Below are positions 36,321-46,467 of a DNA stretch of 64,000 nucleotides, piece after piece. The position numbers and the translations under genes were made by a program. This DNA comes from Chlorobaculum parvum NCIB 8327 (GTDB lineage Bacteria > Bacteroidota > Chlorobiia > Chlorobiales > Chlorobiaceae). A model generated the notes under the pieces. The model did no database searches and had not been told where the DNA came from. It saw only the letters and a list, made by a program, of their open reading frames with translations. Location: assembly GCF_000020505.1 (NCBI RefSeq), contig NC_011027.1, positions 158,501 through 222,500 on the forward strand, given 5' to 3'. Within the stretch, counting starts at the first letter, position 1. The number at the start of each line of letters is the position of its first letter.

Positions 36321-36689
36321 ATGATCCAGAAAGAGACAAATCTGGTTGTTGCCGATAATAGCGGAGCGAAAAAAGTGCGTTGCATTCATGTCTTCGGTGG
36401 TACCGGAAGGCGTTATGCAGCTCTCGGAGACCAGATCATGGTAACGGTCAAGGCAGCGGTTCCGAACGGCGTCGTCAAGAAAAAAGATGTTTGTAAGGCT
36501 GTTGTCGTGCGTTGCGCCAAGGAGCAGCGTCGTAAGGACGGTTCCTACATCAGGTTCGATGAGAATGCCGTTGTGCTGCTCAACGCTCAGGGCGAGCCGA
36601 GAGGCACTCGTATTTTCGGGCCGGTCGCTCGCGAGCTTCGCGACAAAAGGTATATGAAGATCGTATCGCTGGCTCCCGAGGTTCTCTGA
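36321..36689 (+). CDS. rplN: 50S ribosomal protein L14
   Basis: A 122-residue L14. [27 protein letters not shown] at the start, [31 protein letters not shown] in the middle, and [20 protein letters not shown] at the end. The tRNA-Gly gene begins 12 bases after its stop. Confidence 0.97.
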   Translation: MIQKETNLVVADNSGAKKVRCIHVFGGTGRRYAALGDQIMVTVKAAVPNGVVKKKDVCKAVVVRCAKEQRRKDGSYIRFDENAVVLLNAQGEPRGTRIFGPVARELRDKRYMKIVSLAPEVL

Positions 36690-36700
36690 GGGAGCGATCA

Positions 36701-36773
36701 GCGGGAGTAACTCAGCTGGTAGAGTCACAGCCTTCCAAGCTGTTGGTCGCGGGTTCGAGTCCCGTCTCCCGCT
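36701..36773 (+). tRNA. tRNA-Gly (anticodon TCC)
   Basis: A full cloverleaf can be drawn: acceptor GCGGGAG / CTCCCGC with discriminator T, a D arm with CTCAGCTGGTAGAG, anticodon stem ACAGC / GCTGT with loop CTTCCAA (anticodon TCC, reads GGA), and a T arm with GGGTTCGAGTCCC. CCA is not encoded. It lies within the ribosomal-protein block between rplN and rplX on the same strand, so it is probably cut out of the long mRNA. Confidence 0.95.
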
Positions 36774-36805
36774 CAGGTTCATGAATAATATCATACAGGT
36801 CAACC

Positions 36806-37048
36806 ATGAAAACAGGCATTAAAAAGATCAAGCTCCACGTCAAGAAGAATGATGATGTCGTTGTCATTGCCGGTAACGACAAGGGCAAGTCGGGCAAGGT
36901 TCTGAAAGTCTTCCCGCAGAAAGGTCGCGTGATCGTCGAAGGCGTCAATATTCGCAAGCGCCATATGCGCCCGACCCAGACTTCGCCTCAGGGCTCGATC
37001 ATCGAGCGCGAGTTTCCGATTCATGCGTCGAACGTCAAGAAGAGCTGA
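36806..37048 (+). CDS. rplX: 50S ribosomal protein L24
   Basis: An 80-residue L24, an assembly initiator with a KOW motif ([35 protein letters not shown]). It is shorter than E. coli L24 (104) but includes the whole core; the end is [11 protein letters not shown]. It starts 32 bases after the tRNA. Confidence 0.95.
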   Translation: MKTGIKKIKLHVKKNDDVVVIAGNDKGKSGKVLKVFPQKGRVIVEGVNIRKRHMRPTQTSPQGSIIEREFPIHASNVKKS

Positions 37049-37109
37049 CTGAGATTTCATTAAAAGGCAGGATGACCAAGACCATCCTGTGTAAAAAGTA
37101 CAAGCAAAG

Positions 37110-37694
37110 ATGTCTAAAAAAGAGAATGCGGAGCAGGAAGTAGCTATGCCTGCTCGCCTTGAGGTCTACTACAAGGAGACCGTCGTTCCGAAGATGATGG
37201 AGCGATTCAAATACGAGAATATCATGATGGTTCCCCGCCTCGAAAAGATCGCGGTGAACATCGGTGTGGGCGAAGCCGCCCAGGAGCCCAAGCTGCTCGA
37301 AACCGCCATGCAGGAGCTCGGCCAGATCACCGGCCAGAAGCCGCAGATTCGCAAAGCCAAGAAAGCTATCTCGAACTTCAAGCTTCGTGAAGGCCAGGCA
37401 ATCGGCTGCCGCGTTACCCTCCGTCGCAAGATGATGTACGAATTCCTCGATCGTTTCGTGACGGTTGCCGTGCCTCGTATCCGCGACTTCCGCGGTCTGA
37501 GCGACACGAGCTTCGACGGTCGCGGTAACTATAACGCAGGTATCCGCGAACAGATCATTTTCCCGGAAATCGACATCGACAAGGTGCCGAGAATCAACGG
37601 CATGGACATCAGTTTTGTCACGTCGGCAAAAACGGATGAGGAGGCCCACGAGCTTCTCACCCTGCTCGGCATGCCCTTCAAAAAGAAGAACTAA
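37110..37694 (+). CDS. rplE: 50S ribosomal protein L5
   Basis: A 194-residue L5 that binds 5S rRNA. The body starts [26 protein letters not shown], with IGVGEA, the [23 protein letters not shown] core and the [23 protein letters not shown] end. About 12 extra residues precede the usual start; Met13 (37146) is an alternative. Confidence 0.96.
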   Translation: MSKKENAEQEVAMPARLEVYYKETVVPKMMERFKYENIMMVPRLEKIAVNIGVGEAAQEPKLLETAMQELGQITGQKPQIRKAKKAISNFKLREGQAIGCRVTLRRKMMYEFLDRFVTVAVPRIRDFRGLSDTSFDGRGNYNAGIREQIIFPEIDIDKVPRINGMDISFVTSAKTDEEAHELLTLLGMPFKKKN

Positions 37695-37715
37695 ACAAAC
37701 AAAGCACGAACCAAG

Positions 37716-37985
37716 ATGGCAAGGAAAAGCATCATTGCACGTAACGAAAGAAGGAAAGAGCTTGTCGAGAAGTATGCGGCAAAACGTGAAGAGCTGAAAA
37801 AAGCCGGCGATTACGAAGCCCTTCGCAAGCTTCCCCGAGACAGTTCCGCCACGAGAGTGCGCAACCGCTGCGTCCTGACCGGTCGCGGTCGCGGTAACTA
37901 CGAGAAGTTCGGCCTGTGCAGGAACATGTTCCGCAAGCTGGCACTCGAAGGCAAGCTTCCCGGCGTCAGAAAGGCGAGCTGGTAA
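37716..37985 (+). CDS. rpsN: 30S ribosomal protein S14
   Basis: An 89-residue S14 of the long, zinc-independent type: [25 protein letters not shown], then [30 protein letters not shown]. It lacks the CxxC pairs of the short zinc form. Confidence 0.96.
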   Translation: MARKSIIARNERRKELVEKYAAKREELKKAGDYEALRKLPRDSSATRVRNRCVLTGRGRGNYEKFGLCRNMFRKLALEGKLPGVRKASW

Positions 37986-38049
37986 GCGCGCCACCGGGAT
38001 CGATAGATAGATGTCTGATCATTTACGAAAGTAACCAATTGTTAGAGCC

Positions 38050-38451
38050 ATGCCCGTAACGGATTCCATAGCCGATTTCATCACCCGCATCAGAAATGCC
38101 GGGAGCGCAAAAAACAAGACGACCGATATTCCTTATACCCGCGTCCGCGAGAATCTCTCGAAACTGCTGGTCGAAAAGGGATACATCCAGAACTACACGG
38201 TGATCAAAACCGAAGCCGACAAGTTCCCGTTCATCCGCGTCGAGCTGAAATACACGGCTGACGGACGGCATGCCATCAAGGAGATTTCGAGGGTCAGCTC
38301 TCCTGGCCGCAGAGTCTATCAGGGCAAGGATATCAAACGATACCTTGGCGGTCTCGGTCTGTTCATCCTTTCGACCTCGAAGGGTATTCTGACCGACAAG
38401 GAGGCACGCGAGCAGAACGTCGGCGGTGAGGTGCTGTTCCGTATTTATTAA
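38050..38451 (+). CDS. rpsH: 30S ribosomal protein S8
   Basis: A 133-residue S8, a 16S central-domain binder. [20 protein letters not shown] at the start, [39 protein letters not shown] near the end, closing with GGEVLFRIY. In E. coli S8 represses the spc operon by binding its mRNA; whether that holds here is not visible. Confidence 0.97.
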   Translation: MPVTDSIADFITRIRNAGSAKNKTTDIPYTRVRENLSKLLVEKGYIQNYTVIKTEADKFPFIRVELKYTADGRHAIKEISRVSSPGRRVYQGKDIKRYLGGLGLFILSTSKGILTDKEAREQNVGGEVLFRIY

Positions 38452-38482
38452 AATTTTCTAAGCCAAAGAGCATCAGTTTACC

Positions 38483-39022
38483 ATGTCAAGAATAGGAAAA
38501 ATGCCGATCCAGCTTGCTGATCAGGCTAAGGTCGAGGTCAAGGACAAGATGATCAACGTAACCGGTCCGAAGGGTTCGCTTTCGCAGGCTCTGGTTGATG
38601 AGGTTATCGTTACGGTTGAAGATGGCGCCGTGACCGTGCAGAGAATTGATGACAGCAAACGTTCGCGAGCCATGCACGGCTTGTACCGCATGCTGGTCAA
38701 CAATATGGTTGAAGGTGTGACCAAAGGGTTTACCCGCAAGCTCGAAATGTCCGGCGTCGGTTATCGCGCTGAACTCAAGGGCGATCTGCTTGCGCTGACC
38801 GTCGGATTCTCGCACATGATCTACTTCCAGGCTCCTGCCGAAATCAAAATCGAGGTGCCCGAACCGACCGTCATTCTTGTCAGCGGTATTGACAAGGCTC
38901 TGGTTGGCCAGATCGCTGCAAAGATCCGCTCCTTCAGGAAGCCGGAACCGTATCGCGGCAAGGGTATCAAGTACGAAGGTGAGGTTATTCGCCGCAAGGA
39001 AGGCAAGGCTGCCGGTAAGTAA
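38483..39022 (+). CDS. rplF: 50S ribosomal protein L6
   Basis: A 179-residue L6 with two repeated domains: SRIGKMPIQL at the start, MVEGVTKGFTRKLEMSGVGYRAELKGDLLALTVGFSH joining them, and RSFRKPEPYRGKGIKYEGEVIRRKEGKAAGK at the end. Located near the factor-binding site. Confidence 0.97.
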   Translation: MSRIGKMPIQLADQAKVEVKDKMINVTGPKGSLSQALVDEVIVTVEDGAVTVQRIDDSKRSRAMHGLYRMLVNNMVEGVTKGFTRKLEMSGVGYRAELKGDLLALTVGFSHMIYFQAPAEIKIEVPEPTVILVSGIDKALVGQIAAKIRSFRKPEPYRGKGIKYEGEVIRRKEGKAAGK

Positions 39023-39081
39023 GTCGGCCGTGCCGAGGATCGGAAAAAGTCAGGTAACAAACATTTATACGGTTAGAGATA

Positions 39082-39441
39082 ATGAGCCAAATCGATAAAG
39101 CTGCCCGCAGGCAGAAAATCAAGGCAAGAAGCAGGGCTACGGTGCATGGCAACGCAACAAGACCAAGGCTGTGCGTGTACAGGAGTCTTTCGCAGATCTA
39201 TGCGCAATTGATCGACGATGAGAGTGGCAAGACACTCATGGCGGTATCGACCATGTCCAAAGACAATGCAGGTCTTCAGGGATCCAAATCCGAGAGGAGT
39301 GCCGCAGTAGGCAAGCAGCTTGCTGAAAAGGCGATTGCCCAGGGTATTTCCAATGTCGTTTTCGACAGGAACGGATTCCGCTACCACGGTCGCATCAAGG
39401 CTCTGGCCGACGGCGCACGTGAAGCTGGCCTGATCTTTTAA
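39082..39441 (+). CDS. rplR: 50S ribosomal protein L18
   Basis: A 119-residue L18, which binds 5S rRNA. RARVHG-type start here as [30 protein letters not shown], then [41 protein letters not shown]. Normal length. Confidence 0.97.
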   Translation: MSQIDKAARRQKIKARSRATVHGNATRPRLCVYRSLSQIYAQLIDDESGKTLMAVSTMSKDNAGLQGSKSERSAAVGKQLAEKAIAQGISNVVFDRNGFRYHGRIKALADGAREAGLIF

Positions 39442-39462
39442 AACTTTTCAAAGAGAACGTAC

Positions 39463-39981
39463 ATGTCGAAAAAATCTGCCAGGAATATCAAGCCCGGTGA
39501 GTTGAATCTGAAAGAGAAGCTGGTGCACATCAACAGAACCGCCAAGGTTGTCAAAGGTGGTAAGCGCTTCGGTTTCAACGCTATTGTCGTTGTCGGTGAC
39601 AAGGAAGGCCATGTCGGATACGGGCTCGGAAAAGCCAATGAAGTTCAGGATGCTATCGCCAAGGGCGTTGAAGATGGCAAAAAGAACGTCATCAAGGTGC
39701 CGATTGTCAAGGGAACCATTCCTCACCCGATCGTCGCCAAATACGGATCAGCTAAAGTTTTGATGAAGCCTGCGACGCCCGGTACGGGTCTGATCGCTGG
39801 CGGCGCTGTCAGGGCCGTGCTTGAAATGGCCGGTATCCATGACATCCTGACCAAGTCTCTCGGCTCCTCCAACCCGCACAACGTGGTCAAGGCAGCCATC
39901 AAGGGTCTCCAGAGCATCTCCGATGCCAACGATGTGGCAGAGCGCCGCTCGAAGACCCTGCAAGAGGTATACGAAAGCTAA
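39463..39981 (+). CDS. rpsE: 30S ribosomal protein S5
   Basis: A 172-residue S5 of the mRNA entry tunnel. The double-stranded-RNA-like N-domain has [41 protein letters not shown]. The C-domain has [38 protein letters not shown]. Confidence 0.97.
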
Positions 39982-39996
39982 AAAGGAGTGGCGAGC

Positions 39997-40182
39997 ATGA
40001 GTGAGAAAATGTTACAGGTTACCCAGGTGCGCAGCGTTATCGGTGGCACCAAGAAGCAGAAGGCAACGATCAAGGCTCTCGGCCTCGGACGGCCGAACCA
40101 CAAGGTTCAGATCAAGGACAACCCCTGCTCCAGAGGGCAGATTCGCGTCGTCCAGCACCTTGTCAAGGTTGAAGAGCTTTAA
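39997..40182 (+). CDS. rpmD: 50S ribosomal protein L30
   Basis: A 61-residue L30: LQVTQVRSVIGGTKKQKATIKALGLGRPNHKVQIKDN, ending in VQHLVKVEEL. The ATG at 39997 lies 9 bases after AAGGAG. The GTG at 39988 is in frame but overlaps that ribosome binding site, so it is rejected. Confidence 0.94.
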   Translation: MSEKMLQVTQVRSVIGGTKKQKATIKALGLGRPNHKVQIKDNPCSRGQIRVVQHLVKVEEL

Positions 40183-40216
40183 GAAGAATCACTAAAGATA
40201 GTCGGGAATTCAAACA

Positions 40217-40771
40217 ATGGATTTAAGTTCACTCCGCCCTGCTAAAGGTGCAGTCAAGGGAAGAAAAAGGGTCGGTCGCGGACCCGGTTCAGGCAACGGT
40301 ACTACTGCCGGCAAGGGTAACAAGGGACAGCAGTCGAGGAGCGGTTATACGCGTCCGGTCACTGAAGGCGGACAGATGCCTATGTACAGAAGGCTTCCGA
40401 AGTTCGGTTTCACGCCGCCAAACAAGAAGTCTGTCGCATGCGTCAACCTTGCCCAGATTCAGATGTGGATCGAGAAGGGGCTTGTTGGTGAAGAAATCAG
40501 TGTGCTTGATCTCAAGCATCTCTGCAACGCCAGCAATCAGGACTACTTCAAGATTCTTGGCAACGGTGAGTTTGAGTCCGCGGTAACCATCACGGCTCAT
40601 TTCTTCAGCAAGAGTGCTGTGGAAAAGATCGAAAAGGCTGGTGGCAAGACCGTCACTGCTTACCGTACGCTTGAGGAGGCTTCAAAGGTCAATGGCCTGC
40701 CGTTCGAAGAGGCTCTTTTGACTCCCAAAGCCCCGGTGTTGAAGAAAAAAAAGAAGTCGGACAAGTCGTGA
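40217..40771 (+). CDS. rplO: 50S ribosomal protein L15
   Basis: A 184-residue L15. LSSLRPAKGAVKGRKRVGRGPGSGNGTTAGKGNKGQQSRSG forms the Gly-rich N-terminus, and YRRLPKFGFTPPNKK the conserved middle. It is longer than E. coli L15 (144) by a C-terminal Lys-rich part ending KKKKKSDKS. Confidence 0.95.
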   Translation: MDLSSLRPAKGAVKGRKRVGRGPGSGNGTTAGKGNKGQQSRSGYTRPVTEGGQMPMYRRLPKFGFTPPNKKSVACVNLAQIQMWIEKGLVGEEISVLDLKHLCNASNQDYFKILGNGEFESAVTITAHFFSKSAVEKIEKAGGKTVTAYRTLEEASKVNGLPFEEALLTPKAPVLKKKKKSDKS

Positions 40772-40789
40772 ACCACGGAATGAGCTGCC

Positions 40790-42115
40790 ATGAAGCTTAA
40801 TGAGAGCATTCGGAATATTAACAAAATCCCTGAGTTAAGGCAGCGGATCCTCTATACCCTCCTGCTACTGTTTGTGTACAGGCTGGGATCGCATATCACC
40901 ATTCCGGGGGTTGACGCCGCAGCAATTGCGAGTGCGACCACGTCACACTCCAATGACCTTTTCGGTCTGTTTGACCTGTTTGTCGGAGGCGCGTTTGCAC
41001 GCGCCTCGATCTTTTCGCTCGGTATCATGCCGTACATTTCGGCATCGATCATCATTCAGCTTCTTGGAGCGGTGACGCCGTTCGTGCAGAAGTTGCAGCA
41101 GGAGGGCGAAGAGGGACGACAGAAAATCAATCAATATACCCGTTACGGTACGGTTCTTTTGGCGTTTCTCCAGGCATGGGGCGTCAGCGTCAACCTGTCG
41201 AGCCCTTCATCGTTCGGCAAGGTGGTTGTTCCCGATCCGAGCATTTTCTTTACCATCACGGCCATCGTTATTCTGACCGCCAGCACTGTGTTCATCATGT
41301 GGCTTGGTGAGCTGATTACCGAGCGTGGCATTGGTAACGGTATTTCGCTGATCATCATGATCGGTATCCTTGCCAGGTTCCCGCAGTCGCTTGTGGCTGA
41401 AATTCAGTCTGTTTCGTTTGGCAGCAAGAACTGGATTGTCGAGATCGTTATCATGGGGCTCATGGCGGCAATCGTAGCGATCGTGGTGTTGCTGACCGTA
41501 GCGACGAGAAGAATTCCGGTACAGCACGCCAAGCGCGTCGTTGGCCGCAAGGTTTACGGTGGCGGCACGCAGTACATTCCGATGAAGGTCAATACGGCCG
41601 GTGTTATGCCGATCATCTTCGCGCAGTCGATCATGTTCCTGCCGAGCACCTTCCTGTCGTTCTTCCCCGAAAGTGAGGCCATGCAGAAGATCGCTTCGGC
41701 ATTTGCCTACGATTCGTGGTGGTACGCCATTATCTTTGGTCTCATGATCGTGTTCTTCACCTACTTCTATACGGCTATCGCGTTCAATCCGAAAGAGGTT
41801 GCTGATACCATGCGTCGTCAGGGGGGATTCATTCCCGGTGTTCGCCCCGGTAAGAGTACCGAAGAGTTTATCGACAATATCCTTACCCGAATCACGCTGC
41901 CTGGCGCTATCGCTTTGGCTGTGATTGCTGTGTTGCCAACCTTTCTGACCAAGTTCGGAAACGTGACGCCCGGTTTCGCCCAGTTTTTCGGTGGCACCAG
42001 CTTGCTCATTATTGTCAGCGTCGGCCTCGACACGCTTCAGCAGGTCGAAAGCCATCTGATGATGCGCCACTACGACGGGTTCATGAAGACCGCGAAGGCT
42101 CGGGGGCGTCGATGA
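40790..42115 (+). CDS. secY: Preprotein translocase subunit SecY
   Basis: A 441-residue SecY with ten membrane helices, the core of the protein export channel. It has LGIMPYISASIIIQLLGAVTP early, the plug region before it, ARRIPVQ-type loop (ATRRIPVQHAKRVVG) in the cytoplasm, and NPKEVADTMRRQGGFIPGVRPGKSTEEFI. No gap or truncation. Stop overlaps the map start (ATGA). No adk gene lies between secY and map, unlike in many other bacteria. Confidence 0.97.
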   Translation: MKLNESIRNINKIPELRQRILYTLLLLFVYRLGSHITIPGVDAAAIASATTSHSNDLFGLFDLFVGGAFARASIFSLGIMPYISASIIIQLLGAVTPFVQKLQQEGEEGRQKINQYTRYGTVLLAFLQAWGVSVNLSSPSSFGKVVVPDPSIFFTITAIVILTASTVFIMWLGELITERGIGNGISLIIMIGILARFPQSLVAEIQSVSFGSKNWIVEIVIMGLMAAIVAIVVLLTVATRRIPVQHAKRVVGRKVYGGGTQYIPMKVNTAGVMPIIFAQSIMFLPSTFLSFFPESEAMQKIASAFAYDSWWYAIIFGLMIVFFTYFYTAIAFNPKEVADTMRRQGGFIPGVRPGKSTEEFIDNILTRITLPGAIALAVIAVLPTFLTKFGNVTPGFAQFFGGTSLLIIVSVGLDTLQQVESHLMMRHYDGFMKTAKARGRR

Positions 42116-42885
42116 TCACCATCAAAAGCGAGCGTGAAATCGGGTTGATGCGCGAGGCTGGCGAAATCGTCGGTCGCGTTCTCGACATGCTCGAAGAGGA
42201 AATTGCTCCAGGTATGACGACCAAGCGGCTCGACGAGCTTGCCGAGCAGTTCATTCGCGATCATCAGGCCGTGCCGAGTTTTCTGAATTACGCGCCGAAA
42301 GGCGAGCCCAATGTGACGCCTTACCCGGCCACCCTGTGCGTCTCGATCAATGAAGAGGTTGTGCATGGCGTGCCGAGCGACAAGCGTGTGATTCAGGAAG
42401 GTGAGATCGTTTCGGTCGATTGCGGAGCTTACAAAAGCGGTTACCACGGCGATTCTGCCCGAACGTTTGTGGTTGGAGAGATCGCCCCCGAGGTTCAGCA
42501 GCTTGTCGATGTGACGCGCGAATGCCTCTATCGCGGTATTGAGCAGGCCGTTGCAGGCAACCGTCTGCACGACATTTCGGCGGCCATCGAGAAGCATGCG
42601 CGCTCGTTCAATTACAGTGTGATCGAGAACATGGTCGGCCATGGAATCGGCAGCGAACTGCATGAGGACCCTGCCGTTCCGAATTATGGACGGCCGCATA
42701 CCGGTGTGAAGTTGCGCAAGGGAATGACGCTGGCCATCGAGCCGATGATTGCCCTTGGCCGCTCTCGACGTGCGGTCAGTAAACGAGGCGCCTGGGTTGC
42801 TGTAACCGAAGACGGCAAGCCGTCAGCCCATTTCGAGCACACCATCGCCATCGGTGACGGCCCTGCCGAAATTCTGACCCGGTAA
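42112..42885 (+). CDS. map: Methionine aminopeptidase, type I
   Basis: A 257-residue MetAP that removes the initiator methionine. The metal ligands are visible: Asp103 in SVDCGAY, Asp114 in YHGDSART, the His of VGHGIGSELHE, Glu in AIEPMIALG, and Glu in HFEHTIAI. It is of the short Ia form without an N-terminal zinc extension. Coupled to secY by ATGA overlap; infA follows after 50 bases. Confidence 0.96.
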   Translation: MITIKSEREIGLMREAGEIVGRVLDMLEEEIAPGMTTKRLDELAEQFIRDHQAVPSFLNYAPKGEPNVTPYPATLCVSINEEVVHGVPSDKRVIQEGEIVSVDCGAYKSGYHGDSARTFVVGEIAPEVQQLVDVTRECLYRGIEQAVAGNRLHDISAAIEKHARSFNYSVIENMVGHGIGSELHEDPAVPNYGRPHTGVKLRKGMTLAIEPMIALGRSRRAVSKRGAWVAVTEDGKPSAHFEHTIAIGDGPAEILTR

Positions 42886-42935
42886 GCAACAGAGAGCACT
42901 ATTTATAACGAACTGAAGAAAAGCGGAGAGAGACA

Positions 42936-43154
42936 GTGGCCAAGGAAGAATCAATTGAGGTAGAAGGCGAAATTCTGGAAGCGCTTCCGAACGCGCAGTT
43001 CAGGGTCAAGCTCGAAAACGGTCTCGAAGTGCTTGCGCACGTTTCGGGAAAGATCCGGATGCACTACATCCGGATTCTGCCCGGTGACAAGGTGAAGGTT
43101 CAGATTTCGCCTTACGACCTGAGCAAAGGTAGAATTACCTACCGTTATAAATAA
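42936..43154 (+). CDS. infA: Translation initiation factor IF-1
   Basis: A 72-residue IF-1, the S1-type OB-fold factor that blocks the A site during initiation. [51 protein letters not shown] is nearly consensus. The start is GTG at 42936. Between this gene and rpmJ lie 110 AT-rich bases. Confidence 0.97.
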   Translation: MAKEESIEVEGEILEALPNAQFRVKLENGLEVLAHVSGKIRMHYIRILPGDKVKVQISPYDLSKGRITYRYK

Positions 43155-43264
43155 AAAAGAAAATATTTGGCCTTCATCCGGTTGATTGTTTGGTGTGTTT
43201 TGATTACATTACATGCCTTTTCATATTTTGGACAGACCGGACAATTATACATGTGGGGTTTACC

Positions 43265-43381
43265 ATGAAAGTTTATTCGTCTATCAAAAAACGTTGCGAG
43301 CACTGCAGGATTATCAAGCGCAAAGGAAAACGGTATGTGATCTGCAAGGTGAATCCAAGCCATAAGCAGCGCCAAGGGTGA
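43265..43381 (+). CDS. rpmJ: 50S ribosomal protein L36
   Basis: A 38-residue L36 of the zinc-binding type: Cys11, Cys14, Cys27 and His33 (CEHC ... ICKVNPSH). The frame is open upstream to 43190, but L36 starts at the ATG at 43265 ([11 protein letters not shown]). Confidence 0.96.
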   Translation: MKVYSSIKKRCEHCRIIKRKGKRYVICKVNPSHKQRQG

Positions 43382-43416
43382 TCTTCAGGAACAATCAACA
43401 GATTTGAGAAAAACAT

Positions 43417-43794
43417 ATGAGGTTAGCTGGGGTTAATTTGCCATTGAACAAACATGCGGTCATCGCGTTGACCTATGTTTATGGCATCGGGAACACATCC
43501 GCCAAAAACATACTCGCAAAAGCCGGAGTCGCTCCTGACAAGAAAATTTCAGAGCTGAGCGATGAAGAGGCTCACGCTATCAGGGAAATCATCGGCAACG
43601 AATACACGGTCGAGGGTGAGGCACGTGCTGAACAGCAGCTTTCCATCAAGCGCCTCATGGATATCGGATGCTATCGTGGTCTTCGTCACAGGCGTTCCCT
43701 GCCGGCTCGTGGTCAGCGTACCCGCACCAATGCGAGAACCAGGAAAGGCAAGCGCAAGACGGTTGCAGGCAAGAAGAAGGCCGGCAAGAAGTAA
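43417..43794 (+). CDS. rpsM: 30S ribosomal protein S13
   Basis: A 125-residue S13 of the 30S head, in contact with P-site t[27 protein letters not shown] and the [26 protein letters not shown]-terminal tail are typical. Confidence 0.97.
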   Translation: MRLAGVNLPLNKHAVIALTYVYGIGNTSAKNILAKAGVAPDKKISELSDEEAHAIREIIGNEYTVEGEARAEQQLSIKRLMDIGCYRGLRHRRSLPARGQRTRTNARTRKGKRKTVAGKKKAGKK

Positions 43795-43841
43795 CGAGCG
43801 GAGCAATCAAGCAACAAGAGAGATAAAATACCGACAGACTC

Positions 43842-44225
43842 ATGGCAACAGCGAGCAGGAAAAAAAAGAAAGTCAAGGTTACCCCGGAAGGTACCGTCCA
43901 TATCAAGGCATCGTTCAACAACATCATGGTGACCATCACCGATACGCTCGGTAATACGGTTTCCTGGTCGAGCGCAGGCAAAAATGGCTTCAGGGGCTCC
44001 AAGAAAAATACCCCGTATGCATCGCAGGTGACTTCCGAGGCGGCAGCCAAAGAGGCCTACGATCTTGGTATGCGTTATGTTGACGTGCTTATCAAAGGAC
44101 CTGGTTCCGGTCGTGATGCTGCCATCAGGGCGCTTCAGGGAGTCGGTCTGGAGGTGCGCTCCATTCGCGATATTACGCCGCTTCCGCATAACGGTTGCAG
44201 GCCTCCCAAGCGCAGAAGGGTCTGA
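43842..44225 (+). CDS. rpsK: 30S ribosomal protein S11
   Basis: A 127-residue S11 of the platform: [45 protein letters not shown] and the ending [17 protein letters not shown], both close to consensus. Confidence 0.97.
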   Translation: MATASRKKKKVKVTPEGTVHIKASFNNIMVTITDTLGNTVSWSSAGKNGFRGSKKNTPYASQVTSEAAAKEAYDLGMRYVDVLIKGPGSGRDAAIRALQGVGLEVRSIRDITPLPHNGCRPPKRRRV

Positions 44226-44261
44226 TGGTTATAATTAAGAATTTTCAATGAAGCAATTGCT

Positions 44262-44873
44262 ATGGCACGATTCAGAGGCTCAATTACCAAGGTTTCACGC
44301 AGGCTGGGAATAGCTCTTTCTCCCAAGGCTGAAAAATATCTCGAAAGACGCCCGTACGCTCCGGGTGAGCACGGCCAGTCCCGCAGGGGCAAGGTGTCGG
44401 AATATGCGCTGCAGCTCAGAGAAAAGCAGAAGATGAAATATCTTTATGGTGTTCTCGAAAAGCAGTTCAGGATTTACTACAAGAAGGCTGTCGCCCAGCG
44501 CGGCGTTACCGGTGACAACCTGGTGAAGATGCTCGAACGCCGTTTCGACAACGTGGTCTATCGCTGCGGTTTCTCGCCGTCTCGCGCCGGTGCCCGTCAG
44601 CTTGTTACGCACGGTCACATGCTGGTCAACGGCAAGAAGGTCAACATTCCTTCATTCCTGGTATCACCTGGCGATCAGATCGAGTTCAGGCAGAAGAGCC
44701 GCAATCTCGATGCCGTAGCCGATTCGCTCAACAAGGCTGCCGAGTCAAGGATTCCCGAGTGGATCCAGGTTGACAAAGCGAACCGCAAAGCGGTGTTCCT
44801 GGCTATTCCTGAGCGCGAAGCCGTACAGGAACCGTTCAATGAACAGCTTGTCGTCGAGTTGTACTCCAAGTGA
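44262..44873 (+). CDS. rpsD: 30S ribosomal protein S4
   Basis: A 203-residue S4, a 16S assembly initiator. [42 protein letters not shown], then an S4 RNA-binding domain with RLDNVVYR-type [40 protein letters not shown]. It lacks the N-terminal zinc cysteines found in some S4 forms. Confidence 0.97.
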   Translation: MARFRGSITKVSRRLGIALSPKAEKYLERRPYAPGEHGQSRRGKVSEYALQLREKQKMKYLYGVLEKQFRIYYKKAVAQRGVTGDNLVKMLERRFDNVVYRCGFSPSRAGARQLVTHGHMLVNGKKVNIPSFLVSPGDQIEFRQKSRNLDAVADSLNKAAESRIPEWIQVDKANRKAVFLAIPEREAVQEPFNEQLVVELYSK

Positions 44874-44902
44874 TCTTTTTGAATTCCTAAGGAAGCAAGA
44901 CT

Positions 44903-45889
44903 ATGATATATCAGATGCAGATGCCTGCAAAGATCGATGTGGACGAAGCGACCCACACCGGCAGCTTCGGGCGATTCATAGCCCAGCCGCTGGAGAGGGG
45001 ATACGGAGTTACGCTGGGCAATGCCATGAGAAGGGTTCTGCTTGCCTCTCTTCCCGGAACAGCAATCACCGGGATCAAGATCGATGGTGTGTTTCACGAG
45101 TTTTCAACGATCGACGGCGTTCGCGAGGATGTGCCCGAGATTGTACTCAATCTGAAAAAAGTGCGCTTCAAGTCGAACTGCAAGCGCAGCTGCAAAACGA
45201 CTCTGACCCTTGCGGGGCCTAAAGATTTCCTTGCCGGCGACATCGTCGCACAGGAAGGTGAATTCGAGGTGCTCAACAAGGATCTGCATATCGCGACGAT
45301 CAACTCTGAGGCTGCCGTGACGATCGATATTTATATCGGCCGCGGTCGTGGTTATGTGCCCGCCGAAGAGAATCGCAGCGACGGAATGCCGATCGGCTTC
45401 ATCGCCATCGACTCGATTTATACACCGATCAAGAACGTCAAACTGACCGTCGAGAACACCCGTGTCGGGCAGAAGACCGACTACGAAAAGATGATTCTCG
45501 ATGTTGAGACCGACGGATCAATCTCTCCCGACGACGCCATCAGCCTTGCCGGCAGGATCATCAACGATCACGTCACCTTCTTTGCGAACTTCTCGCCGAC
45601 CGAAGAGGAGTATGCTGAAGAGGAGTACAAGCAGCTCGACGAAGAGTTCGAGAACATGCGCAAAAAGCTCCAGACCAAGATCGAGGATCTCGACCTTTCG
45701 GTTCGTTCGCACAACTGCCTGAGGCTTGCTGAAATCGACACGCTCGCTGATCTGGTTTCCAGAAGGGAAGATGAGCTGTTGAACTACAAGAACTTCGGCA
45801 AGAAGTCTTTGACAGAGTTGAGAGAGGCCCTTGAAAAAGAGGGGCTCAAGTTCGGGATGGATATCACCCGTTACCAGATGAAAGGGTGA
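44903..45889 (+). CDS. rpoA: RNA polymerase subunit alpha
   Basis: A 328-residue alpha subunit. The N-terminal dimerisation domain has [32 protein letters not shown] and [14 protein letters not shown]. After an acidic linker ([17 protein letters not shown]), the C-terminal domain has [44 protein letters not shown] for UP-element and activator contacts. Complete. Confidence 0.98.
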
Positions 45890-45936
45890 ACGCAGGCCAA
45901 TAGTACATTAGAAATCAATGAGAGCGGAAACAAGAA

Positions 45937-46401
45937 ATGCGTAAAGTAAAGCCAGCAAGGAAACTCGGGAGAACGACCGCCCATAGAAAAGCTACCCTGT
46001 CGAATCTTTCGACGCAGTTGCTGATCCACAAGCGTATCGAAACCACCGAAGCGAAAGCCAAGGAAACCCGCAAGGTTGTCGAGAAGATCATCACCAAGGC
46101 GCGCAAGGGCACCCACCATGCACAGCGTGAAATCTTCAGCGCCCTTCGCAACAAGGAAGCTGTTCAGGAGCTGTTCGAGGAAATCGTAGGACGCATCGGC
46201 TCGCGTAATGGCGGTTACACCCGCATCATCAAGCTCGCACCGCGCTTCGGCGATGCAGCCAAGATGGCGGTTATCGAGCTGGTAGACTTTGCCGAGGCTC
46301 CGGCAGCGGCATCGACGGCAGCCAAGCAGGATCGTGCAAAGCGCGTCAAAGGTTCGAAGAAAGCCGAGACTGAAAAAGAGGGCGGCGAATCGGCAGAGTA
46401 A
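45937..46401 (+). CDS. rplQ: 50S ribosomal protein L17
   Basis: A 154-residue L17. The core is [48 protein letters not shown] and [27 protein letters not shown] tail of about 35 residues, Ala/Lys/Glu rich, follows the core. Last gene of the ribosomal block; it converges on rsmG. Confidence 0.96.
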   Translation: MRKVKPARKLGRTTAHRKATLSNLSTQLLIHKRIETTEAKAKETRKVVEKIITKARKGTHHAQREIFSALRNKEAVQELFEEIVGRIGSRNGGYTRIIKLAPRFGDAAKMAVIELVDFAEAPAAASTAAKQDRAKRVKGSKKAETEKEGGESAE

Positions 46402-46467
46402 CGGTTCGGTCAGCATACAGTACTCGGTACAGAAACACGGTAGTCATCGTTCGCAGGATCAGCAAGA

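Noticed and set aside
37110-37145. Extra N-terminal residues of L5 as a sign of wrong start
   Set aside because: Both starts are possible; the first ATG has a plausible ribosome binding region, so the longer form was kept and the alternative noted.
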